From Ulvibacterium marinum (GTDB lineage: Bacteria > Bacteroidota > Bacteroidia > Flavobacteriales > Flavobacteriaceae), in NCBI RefSeq assembly GCF_003626755.1, contig NZ_RBCJ01000003.1:377859-441858 (forward strand): a DNA stretch of 64,000 nt. Direction: 5' to 3'. Each line of letters opens with the position of its first letter. Within the stretch, counting starts at the first letter, position 1. The notes below the pieces were generated by a model. It made no database searches. It was not told where the DNA came from and was given only the letters and a program-made list of their open reading frames with translations. Shown piece after piece: positions 1 to 10,021 of this stretch. A program made the position numbers and the translations under genes.

Positions 1-194
1 TGGATGCTAGGCGCTTGGCTTATGTGTATGCCAAGGAGCGTTATGATGTAGGGTTGATGAATGCTTTCGATTTCAGCCAGGCACAGGCCAGGTTGGATAA
101 TGCCGAAGCCGAGGTTATCCGTACCAAATACGACTATATCTTTAGACTTAAGGTACTGGAGTTTTATTTTGGAATTCCCATCGCCTTGGATTAA
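1..194 (+). CDS. TolC-family outer membrane efflux protein, C-terminal fragment
   Basis: Reading frame 3 is open from the window edge to a TAA at 192-194, giving about 63 residues. The fragment contains YDVGLMNAFDFSQAQARLDNAE followed by a helix ending in FGIPIALD, cut here as YDVGLMNAF and FSQAQARLDNAE for clarity. This pattern, a helical repeat with a tyrosine-rich loop and the NAE/A-E-V segment, is typical of the end of outer membrane efflux proteins that form the exit channel of RND or ABC export systems. The rest of the gene lies upstream of the window, so family members and operon partners cannot be checked. A strong terminator follows 25 bases later. Confidence 0.7.
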   Translation, partial: DARRLAYVYAKERYDVGLMNAFDFSQAQARLDNAEAEVIRTKYDYIFRLKVLEFYFGIPIALD

Positions 195-218
195 ATCGGT
201 TAGTCTAAATAGAATAGC

Positions 219-254
219 AGACCCGTCAGGTTTTAAAACCTAACGGGTCTTTTT
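219..254 (+). terminator. Rho-independent terminator after the TolC-like gene
   Basis: A near-perfect inverted repeat (AGACCCGT-C-AGGTTTT against AAAACCT-A-ACGGGTCT) is followed directly by TTTT on the plus strand. It ends the transcript of the partial TolC-like gene and separates it from tsaB. Confidence 0.85.
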
Positions 255-265
255 GGAAATCCACC

Positions 266-273
266 TATCTTTG
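266..273 (+). promoter_or_regulatory. Possible -7 promoter box for tsaB
   Basis: TATCTTTG matches the Bacteroidota sigma-A -7 consensus TAnnTTTG and lies eight bases before the tsaB ATG, which would give a nearly leaderless message. No TTG at the usual -33 spacing is obvious, so this is tentative. Confidence 0.4.
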
Positions 274-281
274 CTCCCGTT

Positions 282-956
282 ATGGCAGTAATCCTAAATT
301 TAGAAACGGCAACGACCAATTGTTCCGTAAGTGTTGGGGAGAATGGCAATATTCTTGCGCTTAAGGAAGACAATACACCAAACTATTCACATTCCGAGCA
401 ATTGCATGTTTTCATAAAGAATGCTCTGGATACAGCTTCGCTGTCATTTTCTGATTTGGATGCCATATCGGTTAGCAAAGGCCCTGGTTCATATACAGGA
501 TTACGAATTGGAGTTTCTGCCGCCAAAGGTCTGTGCTTTGCTTTGGATATTCCTTTGATTTCCATTGCTACATTGGAAAGTATGGCCCATCAGGCAAGAA
601 TGGAGTCTTTTGATTTTATCATTCCTGTGTTAGATGCTCGGCGAATGGAAGTTTACTCGGCGGTGTTCGACGCAAATTTTAATCAAATTAGGGAAACAAA
701 GGCCGAAATTATTACGGAAAGTTCGTTTGCCGAATATGTGAAAACCGGTAAAACCCTGCTATTAGGCCCAGGTGCTAAAAAGTGTGATGAAGTTCTCAGT
801 CACGCTAACTTTGTTTTTATGGACTCTATAATTCCATCAGCTAAGGACATGAACAAACTTTCCTTTGCAAAATATCAAAAATCGGTGTTTGAAGATGTGG
901 CCTATTTTGAACCGTATTATTTGAAGGATTTCATAATTCAAGGGAAAGCTACTTAG
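282..956 (+). CDS. tsaB: tRNA threonylcarbamoyladenosine biosynthesis protein TsaB
   Basis: TsaB is the non-catalytic partner of TsaD. With TsaE it forms the cytoplasmic complex that transfers threonylcarbamoyl to A37 of ANN-decoding tRNAs. The 224-residue protein has the ASKHA-fold start NLETATTNCSVSV at residues 6-18 and the family signature KGPGSYTGLRIG at 66-77. Length is normal for TsaB and too short for TsaD, whose metal-binding histidines are absent. The ATG at 282 sits just after a TAnnTTTG box. The gene is followed within 8 bases by the convergent MscS gene, so it looks monocistronic. Confidence 0.95.
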   Translation: MAVILNLETATTNCSVSVGENGNILALKEDNTPNYSHSEQLHVFIKNALDTASLSFSDLDAISVSKGPGSYTGLRIGVSAAKGLCFALDIPLISIATLESMAHQARMESFDFIIPVLDARRMEVYSAVFDANFNQIRETKAEIITESSFAEYVKTGKTLLLGPGAKKCDEVLSHANFVFMDSIIPSAKDMNKLSFAKYQKSVFEDVAYFEPYYLKDFIIQGKAT

Positions 957-963
957 GATTCAA

Positions 964-1800
964 TCATTTTTTAAAAGTTTCCGACTTCATATGAATATCC
1001 CGTTGTGGGAAGGGAATTTCAATCCCTGCTTCATCAAACCGGAGCTTTATTTCTTCCATCACGTAAAAATGAGCCGCCCAAAAGACGTCATTGTCTGCCC
1101 AAAAACGTAGCGTGAGATTGACGGAACTATCCGCCAATTCCCCAACATATACCTCAGGAATAGGATCTTTTAAGATGTTTTCATTTTCCGAACATATTTG
1201 TAACAGGATATCCTTGGCTTTTTTTATGTTGGACCCGTACCCGATGCCAATATCTATTTTGTCCCTTCGCGTGCTTTCCGCATTATAATTAATAATGTTG
1301 TTATTGCTCAATTGCCCGTTCGGGATAATAGCCACCTGGTTGCCAAAGGTGTTGAGTTTTGTGGTAAATATGGAGATTTCCTTTACGGTACCGTCTACAC
1401 CCTGAGCCGAAATAAAGTCCCCCACCCTAAAAGGTTTGAACAATAGAATTAGAACTCCTCCAGCAAAATTGGATAACGAACCTTGTAGGGCAAGGCCAAT
1501 GGCAAGACCAGCTGCGCCGACCATAGCGACCAAGGATGATGATTTAACCCCTAGTTGTGTAATGACCAATACAAATAAGAGTAGTTTCAGCGCAATGCTT
1601 ATGAAACTCTGTAAAAAAGTTTCCAAAGCCTGGTCATAATCCTTTTTCTGGAAGAATTTACGGACCATACGGTTGATAAACTTTATTATCCATAATCCCA
1701 CAATTAGAATAATAATCGCCATGAGGACATTTGGTAATATATCCCAGATCCAGTTTATTGCTTCATCAATGTGCTTTTGCCAATCCGTAAATTTTTCCAT
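964..1800 (-). CDS. Small-conductance mechanosensitive channel, MscS family
   Basis: A 278-residue inner-membrane channel that would open under membrane tension to release osmolytes. Three hydrophobic segments are seen at about 22-42, 64-84 and 88-120. The third has the glycine/alanine-packed pore helix GAAGLAIGLALQGSLSNFAGG written in two parts as GAAGLAIGLALQG and SLSNFAGG. It is followed by FKPFRVGDFI, the start of the beta domain. The size equals the minimal MscS architecture. The gene is transcribed alone, convergent with tsaB and about 85 bases downstream of the YyaL-like gene's end. Confidence 0.93.
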   Translation of the reverse strand: MEKFTDWQKHIDEAINWIWDILPNVLMAIIILIVGLWIIKFINRMVRKFFQKKDYDQALETFLQSFISIALKLLLFVLVITQLGVKSSSLVAMVGAAGLAIGLALQGSLSNFAGGVLILLFKPFRVGDFISAQGVDGTVKEISIFTTKLNTFGNQVAIIPNGQLSNNNIINYNAESTRRDKIDIGIGYGSNIKKAKDILLQICSENENILKDPIPEVYVGELADSSVNLTLRFWADNDVFWAAHFYVMEEIKLRFDEAGIEIPFPQRDIHMKSETFKK

Positions 1801-1886
1801 TTTTATAGCTTTTTGGTTTTCCGAAACATAAAAAAAAGCGAATATCCAATCAAAAAGAAAGGATTAAACTAGTGTTAATATTAATT

Positions 1887-3992
1887 CTAAAATTGTATTT
1901 GGGTCAAAACCTCTTTTGATTGCAATACAGGTAGTTTGCATGAACCATGCTCACAAACATAATATAAGGTTTCTTTTGGTTTAAATCTATTTTGTAATAA
2001 CATCAATTTACTATCTCTTTTTGCTGCGGCCAAGACTATATTGGGTAGATAAGAGGCGTACAATTCTTTCGCCTTTTCTTGATATTGTTCTCCCACAACG
2101 GCCACCTCGTAAAATGGATTGTTAAAATATAGTGCCAGTTGCATCCAATTGGCATGGCTTTGTGCGTTTTTTTCGAAGTTTCCCTGAATGTTTTTAAGCA
2201 TTTGTTGGGCAATATCTTCATAGTTGGCCTCAAAAAGGATTTTAGATAATCTAAACAGATTCTTGGCCATTATGGAATTGGATGCCGGGATAACATTATC
2301 TGAGGTTTCCAAGGTTCTACGAACAAGTCTAGGTTCTTTCCGGGAAGTGAAAAAGAACAGACCACTTACCTCATCCTTAAAGTTTTCAAGGCAATAATCA
2401 GTCAATTCCTGGGCCCTTGACAACCATCTCTCCTCAAAGGTTGTTTCATAAAGGCCAATAAATGCATCAATAATGGAGGCATAATCCTCTAAATAGCCAT
2501 TAATAGTACTAATACCATTCTTGTGATTATGATAAAGTCCACCATCTTCCTTGGTCAATTCCGATTCAATAAACTTGGCATTTTTTAAGGCCAAGTCCAG
2601 GTATTCTTTTTTGCCAAGATATCTGTAGGCGTCCACCAAACCTCTTAACATAAGGCCGTTCCAAGAAGTAAGGATTTTATCGTCCAATCTGGGCCTATTT
2701 TTTTTACTGCGTCTATTTTCCAAAAGCTGAAGGCAATTCGCTATTACTGTTTTCAAATGCTTTTGATCCGTGCCGTGTTTTTTCGCGATTTCCACATCAG
2801 TCTCATCACGTATCAATACATAGTTCCCGTGCTCCCAATGCCCATAACTATTAATATTGAAATAATCCTTAAACACTGGAAAGTCTTTTCCCAAGATTGA
2901 TTTCAATTCATCCTCTTGCCAAACATAATAAGCGCCCTCCTCCAGACCACCACTTTCGTTGATACTATCGGCATCCAGGGAAGAATAGAACCCGAAATTT
3001 TCTGCCATCAATTCCTTTTTTACAAATTGGATGGTTTTTTCGACAACACTTCTGTAAAGCTCATTTTGCGAGGAGGCATAAGCCTTTGCATAGAGGCTTA
3101 TTAACTGTCCATTGTCATAGAGCATCTTTTCAAAATGGGGCACATGCCATTTGGCATCTACGGAATATCTGGAAAATCCACCACCAACATGGTCAAAAAT
3201 TCCGCCCCAGGCCATCTTGGTAAGGGAGGTATTTACATAATCCAAGATTTCTTGGTCCTTTTCTACCGTACCGTAATGCAACAGGAAATTAAGGTTAACA
3301 GGCATCATAAATTTAGGTGCTCGCCGATAACCGCCCATTTTTTTGTCAAAAAATTGTGACCATTGCTTTATGCCCACGCCTAAATCTCTGGAATTGATGA
3401 TATCCAGATTCGATTGATTCTCGACCAAATTTATCGCTTGCAGGCCCTCGACCAGGTTTTGGGCATATTCCAAAACCTTCGAAGGGTTCTTTTGGTACAG
3501 ATCGTTTAATTGTTCCAATACTTTGATCCAGTTGTCCTTTTTTACATAAGTGGCGCCCCAAAAAGGTCTACCATCCGGTAATGCGACGATGTTTAGGGGC
3601 CAACCGCCGCTTCCGGTCATAATCTGGATGGCATCCATATAAATTTGATCAATATCCGGGCGTTCTTCCCTGTCTACCTTAATATTTATGAAGTTTTGGT
3701 TCATAACTTCGGCCACCTCTTCATCCTCAAAACATTCATGCTCCATAACATGGCACCAATGACAGGCGGCGTACCCGATGCTTATGAGCAACAATTTATT
3801 TTCTGTTTGGGCCGTCTTAAGGCTTTCCACATTCCATGCTTGCCAGTTCACCGGATTATGGGCATGTTGCAATAAATAGGGGCTTGTCTCATGAATTAGG
3901 GCATTGGTATACGTATGGGTCATCTGTTGGGTTTTTTGGGCAAGCCCATTTAGGGTAAAAAATAATAATAGCAAATATCTAAAGAAAGACAT
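1887..3992 (-). CDS. Thioredoxin domain-containing protein, YyaL/SSP411 (DUF255) family
   Basis: About 701 residues. An ATG at 3992 is preferred over a TTG two codons upstream. The N-terminus ([19 protein letters not shown]) is a convincing signal peptide, so the protein is probably exported. The DUF255 thioredoxin-like domain follows, with HNPVNWQAW at about 45-53 and the redox motif C77-H-W-C80 inside [13 protein letters not shown]. Later come [10 protein letters not shown] and a long alpha/alpha-toroid region ([15 protein letters not shown]) resembling N-acylglucosamine epimerase folds. Family members are usually annotated as thioredoxin-domain proteins of unknown substrate. The redox role is an inference from the CHWC motif. 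Confidence 0.9.
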   Translation of the reverse strand: MSFFRYLLLLFFTLNGLAQKTQQMTHTYTNALIHETSPYLLQHAHNPVNWQAWNVESLKTAQTENKLLLISIGYAACHWCHVMEHECFEDEEVAEVMNQNFINIKVDREERPDIDQIYMDAIQIMTGSGGWPLNIVALPDGRPFWGATYVKKDNWIKVLEQLNDLYQKNPSKVLEYAQNLVEGLQAINLVENQSNLDIINSRDLGVGIKQWSQFFDKKMGGYRRAPKFMMPVNLNFLLHYGTVEKDQEILDYVNTSLTKMAWGGIFDHVGGGFSRYSVDAKWHVPHFEKMLYDNGQLISLYAKAYASSQNELYRSVVEKTIQFVKKELMAENFGFYSSLDADSINESGGLEEGAYYVWQEDELKSILGKDFPVFKDYFNINSYGHWEHGNYVLIRDETDVEIAKKHGTDQKHLKTVIANCLQLLENRRSKKNRPRLDDKILTSWNGLMLRGLVDAYRYLGKKEYLDLALKNAKFIESELTKEDGGLYHNHKNGISTINGYLEDYASIIDAFIGLYETTFEERWLSRAQELTDYCLENFKDEVSGLFFFTSRKEPRLVRRTLETSDNVIPASNSIMAKNLFRLSKILFEANYEDIAQQMLKNIQGNFEKNAQSHANWMQLALYFNNPFYEVAVVGEQYQEKAKELYASYLPNIVLAAAKRDSKLMLLQNRFKPKETLYYVCEHGSCKLPVLQSKEVLTQIQF

Positions 3993-4016
3993 ATCCAAAG
4001 GTAGTGCAAACAGGGT

Positions 4017-4045
4017 ATAAAAAACGCCCGCCTATTGGCGAGCGT
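4017..4045 (-). terminator. Rho-independent terminator after dodecin gene
   Basis: On the minus strand ACGCTCGCC-AATA-GGCGGGCGT forms a 9-bp stem with a four-base loop followed by seven T residues. It lies 25 bases past the dodecin stop and before the YyaL-like gene. Confidence 0.9.
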
Positions 4046-4069
4046 AGTTACGTATATAGTAAAAGATAC

Positions 4070-4270
4070 TTACTTTACCTCAAAGGTGATTTTTACATTT
4101 ACCCTATATTCCTTTAGTTTTCCATCGTCTACAGTAGCACTCTGCTCGTTAACATATACCGAACGGATGTTCTTTACAGATTTAGAGGCTTCCGCCACTG
4201 CTTTTTTTGTGGCATCTTCCCAACTTTCATCGGAGTTTGCCAATACTTCAATAACTTTTAAAACTGCCAT
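4070..4270 (-). CDS. Dodecin family flavin-binding protein
   Basis: A 66-residue protein that begins MAVLKVIEVLANSDESWEDA, continues with the helix of A-x-x-A residues and ends with two beta strands (RVNVKITFEV). This is the beta-alpha-beta-beta dodecin fold, which assembles into a hollow dodecamer that stores or buffers flavins. Length matches the family (65-70). The gene has its own strong terminator downstream and lies 70 bases past the Nfu gene on the same strand. Confidence 0.93.
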   Translation of the reverse strand: MAVLKVIEVLANSDESWEDATKKAVAEASKSVKNIRSVYVNEQSATVDDGKLKEYRVNVKITFEVK

Positions 4271-4340
4271 AATGATTGTGTTTTTAAATTCTATTAAAGT
4301 TAGGGAATATTAGTTGGAATTAAATATCCCTTGTCAAAAA

Positions 4341-5243
4341 TCAACCATTTAGGGCAACGACCTCGTTGACCTTATCCCCCATCATATTTTTAAGCATAGT
4401 CTCAATCCCATTTTTTAGGGTATAGGTAGAAGATGGACAACCGCTGCATGCCCCTTGCAGGATTACGTTCACGGTCTTGCTTTCTTCCTCATAGGACTTA
4501 AAAAGAATATTCCCCCCATCACTGGCTACGGCCGGTTTCACATATTCCTCCAAAATATCTATGATTTGCAGGGAAGTGTTATCCAAATTTTCCTTTACTT
4601 CCTGTTCTTTTGGTGCGCTACCCAATTTTATGGCATGTGCATTTGGCGTTACGGCTTCTTTTCCGTCCGCGATAAAATCCCGTATAAACTCTCGTAGTTC
4701 CATGGTAATTTCATCCCATTCCGCCATTTCGTATTTGCTAATGGAAACATAATTCTCGTCCAGGAACACTTGTTTTACAAAAGGGAAATGAAATAGTTGT
4801 TTAGCCAGTTCGGATTCCGTTGCATCATCAATATTTTTAAATTCAAAAGCCTCAGGGACAATTCTTCTGCTCGCCACGAATTTCATTGTAGAAGGGTTAG
4901 GAGTAACCTCGGCATAGACGGTTACGGGAACTTTTTTTCCAATAGCTTCTTCCAGGACAACGGGCTCTCCCGCATTCAGATATTCCACCAATTGCTGGGC
5001 CACCTCGTCCTTTACATCCTCCCATTCCACAATATCAAACCGCTCCAAGGCTATAAAGTTTCCGGAGATATAGACAGTTTTTATAAAAGGAAGGTAAAAT
5101 AGCTGCTGGGCCAGTGGAGATTTTTTGGCTTCGTCAATGTTTTTAAACTCATAGTTATTCCCTTGGGTGAGGTTTTGATTTGTCTCAAATTTTAATATGG
5201 TCGGATTTTGAGTGGGGACTACGGTAATGGTATACTCTTTCAT
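4341..5243 (-). CDS. NifU-like (Nfu) Fe-S cluster carrier with two N-terminal Nfu_N domains
   Basis: A 300-residue protein that should carry or transfer Fe-S clusters to target apoproteins in the cytoplasm. Two copies of the Nfu N-terminal domain are visible: TQNPTILKFETNQ near residues 11-23 and TPNPSTMKFVAS near 113-124. Each copy continues with a LAQQLF/LAKQLF and FVK/FIKTVY pattern. The C-terminal NifU domain has the cluster ligands C266 and C269 in GACSGCPSS. Duplication of the N-domain is common in Bacteroidota and is not a sign of gene fusion error. The start ATG at 5243 fits the first domain exactly. Confidence 0.93.
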   Translation of the reverse strand: MKEYTITVVPTQNPTILKFETNQNLTQGNNYEFKNIDEAKKSPLAQQLFYLPFIKTVYISGNFIALERFDIVEWEDVKDEVAQQLVEYLNAGEPVVLEEAIGKKVPVTVYAEVTPNPSTMKFVASRRIVPEAFEFKNIDDATESELAKQLFHFPFVKQVFLDENYVSISKYEMAEWDEITMELREFIRDFIADGKEAVTPNAHAIKLGSAPKEQEVKENLDNTSLQIIDILEEYVKPAVASDGGNILFKSYEEESKTVNVILQGACSGCPSSTYTLKNGIETMLKNMMGDKVNEVVALNG

Positions 5244-5364
5244 TGCTACTAATTTTTTTCAAAAATACAACCATTTTCTCGGTATTTGCATATATAATAA
5301 TGTAGCGTTTCGTTCGTTATATGTTATATTTAGTCGATATTAATTCATATCCCCCCCAAATTTG

Positions 5365-6357
5365 ATGAAACTTCGCTTACTGCCTTTGTACTTCTTTCTT
5401 GCTTTTGGCCTTAAGTCATTTGCCCAGGAAGGGATTCCCGTATATTTTGATTACTTATCTGATAACTACTACCTTGTATACCCCTCTATGGCAGGCATTG
5501 GGGAAGGTGGAAAGATAAGGGGCACTATAAGACAACAATGGTTTAGTGTGGACGAAGCTCCCAATCTCCAGACCTTGAATGCCCATTTTAGATTGGGTGA
5601 CAGTAATAGTGGGGTTGGAGCCATCTTCTTTAACGATGCCAATGGATATCATTCCCAGACAGGTTTAAAGTTGACCTATGCACATCATTTAAAGTTAGGA
5701 GGCGATATCCGATATCTCAATCAGTTGTCCTTTGGACTTAGTGGAGGTCTAATTCAAAGTAGTTTGGATGAGACGGAATTCCGTTCCGTAATCCCTGATC
5801 CGATTATTACGGGAACAAGAAATAGTGTCAGCTATTTTAATATGGATTTGGGCATGTCCTACAGTCTTATGGAATTTTATGCCCATTTTTCCGTACTTAA
5901 TGTCTTGGGTTCAGGGCGTGATTTATATACGGCTATAGAGTTCGATAACCTAAGACGATATCTAATTTCCGCAGGATATGTTTTTGGGCGTAACGAATGG
6001 CAATATGAGCCTTCAGTGCTATTTCAATTGACTGAATTTACCGAGGAAAGAACCATCGATATCAATGCTAAGGTATATAAGGATGTAAGCTTTGGACGTA
6101 TATGGGGCGGTCTATCCTACAGAAGAAGTTTTGATGGGGCCCAGTTCCAGACCGATGGCAGTTTTGGTGAGCAAAGGCTACAACTGATCACTCCGATTAT
6201 AGGTGCCAATATCAACAACTTCATGGTATCCTATAACTATTCCTATCAAATGGGTGACATCCGTTTTGACAATGGCGGGTTTCACCAGATTACGGTTGGT
6301 TATGATTTCGGACAATCCGAAAGGCGCTACGATTGTTATTGTCCTGCAGCCCAGTAA
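5365..6357 (+). CDS. PorP/SprF family type IX secretion system membrane protein (solitary)
   Basis: A 330-residue outer-membrane beta-barrel beginning with the signal peptide MKLRLLPLYFFLAFGLKSFAQ (first 20 residues). It is followed by the family hallmark DYLSDNYYLVYPSMAGIGEG, which corresponds to the Y-x-x-NPA-x-AG region of PorP/SprF proteins. The ATG at 5365 is chosen over a TTG immediately before it. PorP/SprF proteins help type IX substrates reach the surface, and many act with one dedicated type B substrate. No such substrate adjoins this copy, so its partner must be encoded elsewhere. It ends in an unusual cysteine pair (CYCPAAQ). Confidence 0.88.
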   Translation: MKLRLLPLYFFLAFGLKSFAQEGIPVYFDYLSDNYYLVYPSMAGIGEGGKIRGTIRQQWFSVDEAPNLQTLNAHFRLGDSNSGVGAIFFNDANGYHSQTGLKLTYAHHLKLGGDIRYLNQLSFGLSGGLIQSSLDETEFRSVIPDPIITGTRNSVSYFNMDLGMSYSLMEFYAHFSVLNVLGSGRDLYTAIEFDNLRRYLISAGYVFGRNEWQYEPSVLFQLTEFTEERTIDINAKVYKDVSFGRIWGGLSYRRSFDGAQFQTDGSFGEQRLQLITPIIGANINNFMVSYNYSYQMGDIRFDNGGFHQITVGYDFGQSERRYDCYCPAAQ

Positions 6358-6428
6358 GATCGTAAAAGCAGAAACGCCTCACCCATTGTGAACCAATGAA
6401 TAAGACGTATTTTTAAAGTCCTATCTTA

Positions 6429-7601
6429 TTACCATTTATAATTCTTTTGGGCCGCTTGCTTTTCAATAGCTTCCAACATGGCCCCTTCCAAATTGTCCTT
6501 GGAATTTTCCTTTCGGTTTTTTGCTATGTAGATTTCTCGTTTGGCATTGAGTTCCTGAATTTCTTTTTGGATTTTTTTTCGCTCTTCCTTTTTTTTCAGG
6601 ATATAGGATTCAATTTCCTTTGAGGTTTTGTTTTTTAATTCGGAAGGCAATTCATCTGAATTGATATTACCTAACGCTACGGTTCCTTCAGCATAGGCAT
6701 CCACCAAATCCCATTTAGAATTTTTATACAATCGGGAACTTTTGCTCACGGCACGCTTTACAGCCACCGCTTCTTCCATTTCCATGGCATTATCATCTTG
6801 ATCGAGTTGAATCTGTATTTTTTTCTTTCCAAGAGCCCCATAGGAGATATACGTTTTGTTTAATTTGGAATTTAATTTTATGATTACATCGTCATAGGGG
6901 GTATCTATATGTACCACCCTTCTATTGTGATCAATGGCCGTATACTCACCGCCGGTTAGGGTTGCTCCGTGCTTCCATTGGGTATGGATTCCCTGTTGGT
7001 AGTCCCCACAAAAGATAGTATTTACGATTACATCTTTTTCCTTCGCATTGATTGCGGCATCTTCATAGTTTAATTTTCCTTGGGTAAAAGGCTCGTTTCC
7101 CGCAATGAACATCATTTTAAGATTATCCGGATTTTTACCCCAATCCAATTGCCCTAATGCCGTTTGGATAACCTTTCCGCAATATTCCTCTCCTCCGTTT
7201 GTGGTAAGGGAAAATAATTTTTCTGAAATTTCATCGAGATCGTCGCTAAAACCTAATACTTGCTGAATATAACCTTCCCTGGAAGAAAGATTGTCGTTCC
7301 CGTATTGGTATAGGGCAATTTGAAGATTAGGTGCACCTTGATTTCCACACTTGGCATGGGTAAACTTGTTTACAATATCCCATAGTTGTGCCTTGGCCTG
7401 ATTAATAAGTCCGTCCATGCTATTACTCGTATCCAACAGCAACGCGATTTTTACGGTATTGTTAGATGGCTTTTCCTTGTCCAGAACAGCTTGGGCTATA
7501 ATGGTCTGCTTATTTAGGCTATTTTTTTTGGGTTCGCATCCATATAAGGTTATAGCAAAAAGTGATAGTCCTATTCCGAAGAGTTGTTGTGCAAATTTCA
7601 T
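6429..7601 (-). CDS. VWA domain lipoprotein
   Basis: A 390-residue predicted lipoprotein. The signal ends in the lipobox LYGC with Cys22. A von Willebrand factor A domain follows, whose metal-ion-dependent adhesion site DTSNS is at residues 57-61 (ALLLDTSNSMDG). Downstream text such as FIAGNEPFTQG fits the rest of the VWA fold. The last 60 residues are strongly charged and probably form a coiled coil (EIESYILKKKEERKKIQKE). It is likely anchored in the periplasm or on the outer membrane. No partner is adjacent, and the protein or metal ligand is unknown. Confidence 0.85.
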   Translation of the reverse strand: MKFAQQLFGIGLSLFAITLYGCEPKKNSLNKQTIIAQAVLDKEKPSNNTVKIALLLDTSNSMDGLINQAKAQLWDIVNKFTHAKCGNQGAPNLQIALYQYGNDNLSSREGYIQQVLGFSDDLDEISEKLFSLTTNGGEEYCGKVIQTALGQLDWGKNPDNLKMMFIAGNEPFTQGKLNYEDAAINAKEKDVIVNTIFCGDYQQGIHTQWKHGATLTGGEYTAIDHNRRVVHIDTPYDDVIIKLNSKLNKTYISYGALGKKKIQIQLDQDDNAMEMEEAVAVKRAVSKSSRLYKNSKWDLVDAYAEGTVALGNINSDELPSELKNKTSKEIESYILKKKEERKKIQKEIQELNAKREIYIAKNRKENSKDNLEGAMLEAIEKQAAQKNYKW

Positions 7602-7810
7602 TTCGATTTATTTTTGGATTATGGTCTAAAACTAGATTCAAACTTTTCCTTAAAAAATGGGGAATGAGTAAAATGGTTTTTTGAATGCGTGAAGTGGTCA
7701 TTTGATCGATCAAAGGGCCAAAACAAACTCTTTTAAGTCTTGTTTTTGGGATTTTCCTGTTTTTCAGTACCATTTAGATCCCCTAAGTTTACAGGGTATA
7801 ATAGAACCAC

Positions 7811-10021
7811 ATGCGAAGCAATCCGTACATAACGTTTTTGTTTCTGATGCTTTTTTCCACCGTACTTCCTCAAGTAAGTGGGAACTCTGTGCAGATGAAA
7901 ATAGAAGGCTCGGTAAAGGGCAGGGAAACAGGTGTACCTATATCCGGTGTTGAGGTTTCCACAAATACTGGGGAGTATACGTTGACGAACGCTTTTGGTG
8001 AATTTGCGATAAATGCCCGTATTGGAGATGAACTCGTTTTTTCAAGTCCTGAGTTCAAAACGGTACGTTATACCATTGCCAGCAGCGAGGATGTGGATGT
8101 TTTGGTGGAGGGGTATGCCGGAAATATTAAAAATACACGAAAAAGCAGCTCTTCAAATGGGGGAATACCCGCACATCGAACCCTTTTGGATTCGGCAGAC
8201 CTATACAAAAAAACTGATATTGAAAAAAGTATCGACTTCATTGCACAATCTATTTCCAGATTGGGTAAGCGGGGAAATAAAAAGGAATTGGCTCGATCGC
8301 TCACCCTGCTGGGAGAAGTATACCTATACCATAGACAATATGATTTGGCCATAGACAATCTTAAGGATGCCAATGAGGCCAATAAGACCGTAAAAGCCTC
8401 TCTCTTATTGGGCGAAGCCTATCTGAGAAACAAGGAATTCGATGCAGCGAGGGCCACGCTTTTACCTTTGCTAAAGATAAAGCAATTGGAGCCGTATCGA
8501 AAGACTGAGCTTTACGAATTTTTAGGGGATGCCTTCCAAGGCCAGAAGCAGTTGGATAGGGCTATCGCCTATTATGAAGCGGGGTTGCAAGTCGCCAAAA
8601 AAAATCAGATTACCCCAAAGATGACAGACCTCACTTCCAAAATTGCGGATGCCTATGCAAATGAAAACCGGACCATTGAGGCGGAAGGCTTTTATGGCAA
8701 TTCCTTGGAACTTGCCAAACAACAAGCACCCCAAAGGGCTATTCAGGAGAAAGAAAAAGTCGCCGATTTTTACAATAAAAAAAACAGATATGACGAGGAA
8801 ATTCAGCTGCGCAAAAAAACTTTGAATGAACTACTGGAAATTTCGAGCCCTGTTGTAGATAATGGCAACTCAGTTTTAACTAGAGTGCCGGATACCATTA
8901 CTTCACAGCGTATCAATTATAAGATTGCCAATGCCTACATTGCTCAGGACAAGTATGATGAGGCCCTTCCCTATTTGGAGCGCAGTATCGTTGAGGCAGA
9001 TTCCGAGGATGATCTGGTGGTGCAGAAGGACGCCACACGAAAATTGTCAGAAATCTATAAGTATAAGGGTGATTATTCCAGGGCTCTGGAAAGTTATCAA
9101 GAGTATGTGGCCTTGGTAGATACCCTATACGTACGTAAGGAACAAGAAATTTCCAGGGCCGCAAGGTTCAATCGGGAGGTTGCCGCCAAACAAAGCAGGA
9201 TTACCGGACTGGAGCAGGAACGTGAACTTTCCCAAAGCAAATATGATTTGGCCCTTACGGAACAACAATTGATCCAGGAGAACAATAAACGACAAAAATG
9301 GATTATCTATTCCTTGATTTTTGGGATAATCCTTACCGCTTTGGCCGCCTTTTTCTTTTATCGAAGCAATCAACAGCAGAAACTGGCCAATAATTTACTT
9401 GCTTTAAAATCGTTGCGCTCACAAATGAATCCCCATTTTATATTTAATGCGCTAAATTCCGTGAATAACTATATAGCAAAGAGCGATGAACGAAGTGCCA
9501 ACAGATATTTAAGTGAGTTCTCCACTTTAATGCGTTCCGTGTTGGAGAATTCCGAGGAAGACTTCATCCCGCTTTCCAAGGAACTGGAATTATTGGAACT
9601 GTACGTTAAACTGGAACATTCCCGTTTCCCGGACAAGTTTGACTATGATATAGTTGTAAGCGATCACTTGGATATCGAATCCTATCAAATTCCACCTATG
9701 CTACTTCAACCCTACATAGAAAATGCAATTTGGCATGGCTTACGCTATAAAAAGGAAAAGGGGTACTTAAAAATACATTTAGAACAACAGGATAAGGAGA
9801 CTTTGGAAATAACTATTGCGGACAATGGGATAGGAAGGAAGAAATCGGCCGAGTTGAAGACCAAAAATCAAAAAAAGCAGAAATCCAAGGGTATGGGAAA
9901 TATTGCTAAGCGGATTGCCATTTTAAACGATATGTACAAGAATAGAATAGCGATTCATATTTCGGACTTGAATACCGACGGCACAGGCACCCAAGTGTCC
10001 TTCAACCTAAAAAAGAAGTAA
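7811..10021 (+). CDS. LytS-type sensor histidine kinase with carboxypeptidase-like and TPR sensor region
   Basis: A 736-residue kinase. It has a signal peptide, then a carboxypeptidase regulatory-like beta domain (about residues 30-95: GSVKGRETGVPISGVEV). A long periplasmic run of TPR-like helices follows (for example LLGEVYLYHRQYDLAIDNL). A transmembrane segment lies at about 497-517. The His_kinase domain has the phospho-acceptor H542 in QMNPHFIFNALNS, and an ATPase domain has the N box IENAIWHGL and the G box DNGIG. Its stop overlaps the ATG of the following response regulator (TAATG), so the two are translationally coupled. The signal sensed is unknown. Confidence 0.93.
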   Translation: MRSNPYITFLFLMLFSTVLPQVSGNSVQMKIEGSVKGRETGVPISGVEVSTNTGEYTLTNAFGEFAINARIGDELVFSSPEFKTVRYTIASSEDVDVLVEGYAGNIKNTRKSSSSNGGIPAHRTLLDSADLYKKTDIEKSIDFIAQSISRLGKRGNKKELARSLTLLGEVYLYHRQYDLAIDNLKDANEANKTVKASLLLGEAYLRNKEFDAARATLLPLLKIKQLEPYRKTELYEFLGDAFQGQKQLDRAIAYYEAGLQVAKKNQITPKMTDLTSKIADAYANENRTIEAEGFYGNSLELAKQQAPQRAIQEKEKVADFYNKKNRYDEEIQLRKKTLNELLEISSPVVDNGNSVLTRVPDTITSQRINYKIANAYIAQDKYDEALPYLERSIVEADSEDDLVVQKDATRKLSEIYKYKGDYSRALESYQEYVALVDTLYVRKEQEISRAARFNREVAAKQSRITGLEQERELSQSKYDLALTEQQLIQENNKRQKWIIYSLIFGIILTALAAFFFYRSNQQQKLANNLLALKSLRSQMNPHFIFNALNSVNNYIAKSDERSANRYLSEFSTLMRSVLENSEEDFIPLSKELELLELYVKLEHSRFPDKFDYDIVVSDHLDIESYQIPPMLLQPYIENAIWHGLRYKKEKGYLKIHLEQQDKETLEITIADNGIGRKKSAELKTKNQKKQKSKGMGNIAKRIAILNDMYKNRIAIHISDLNTDGTGTQVSFNLKKK

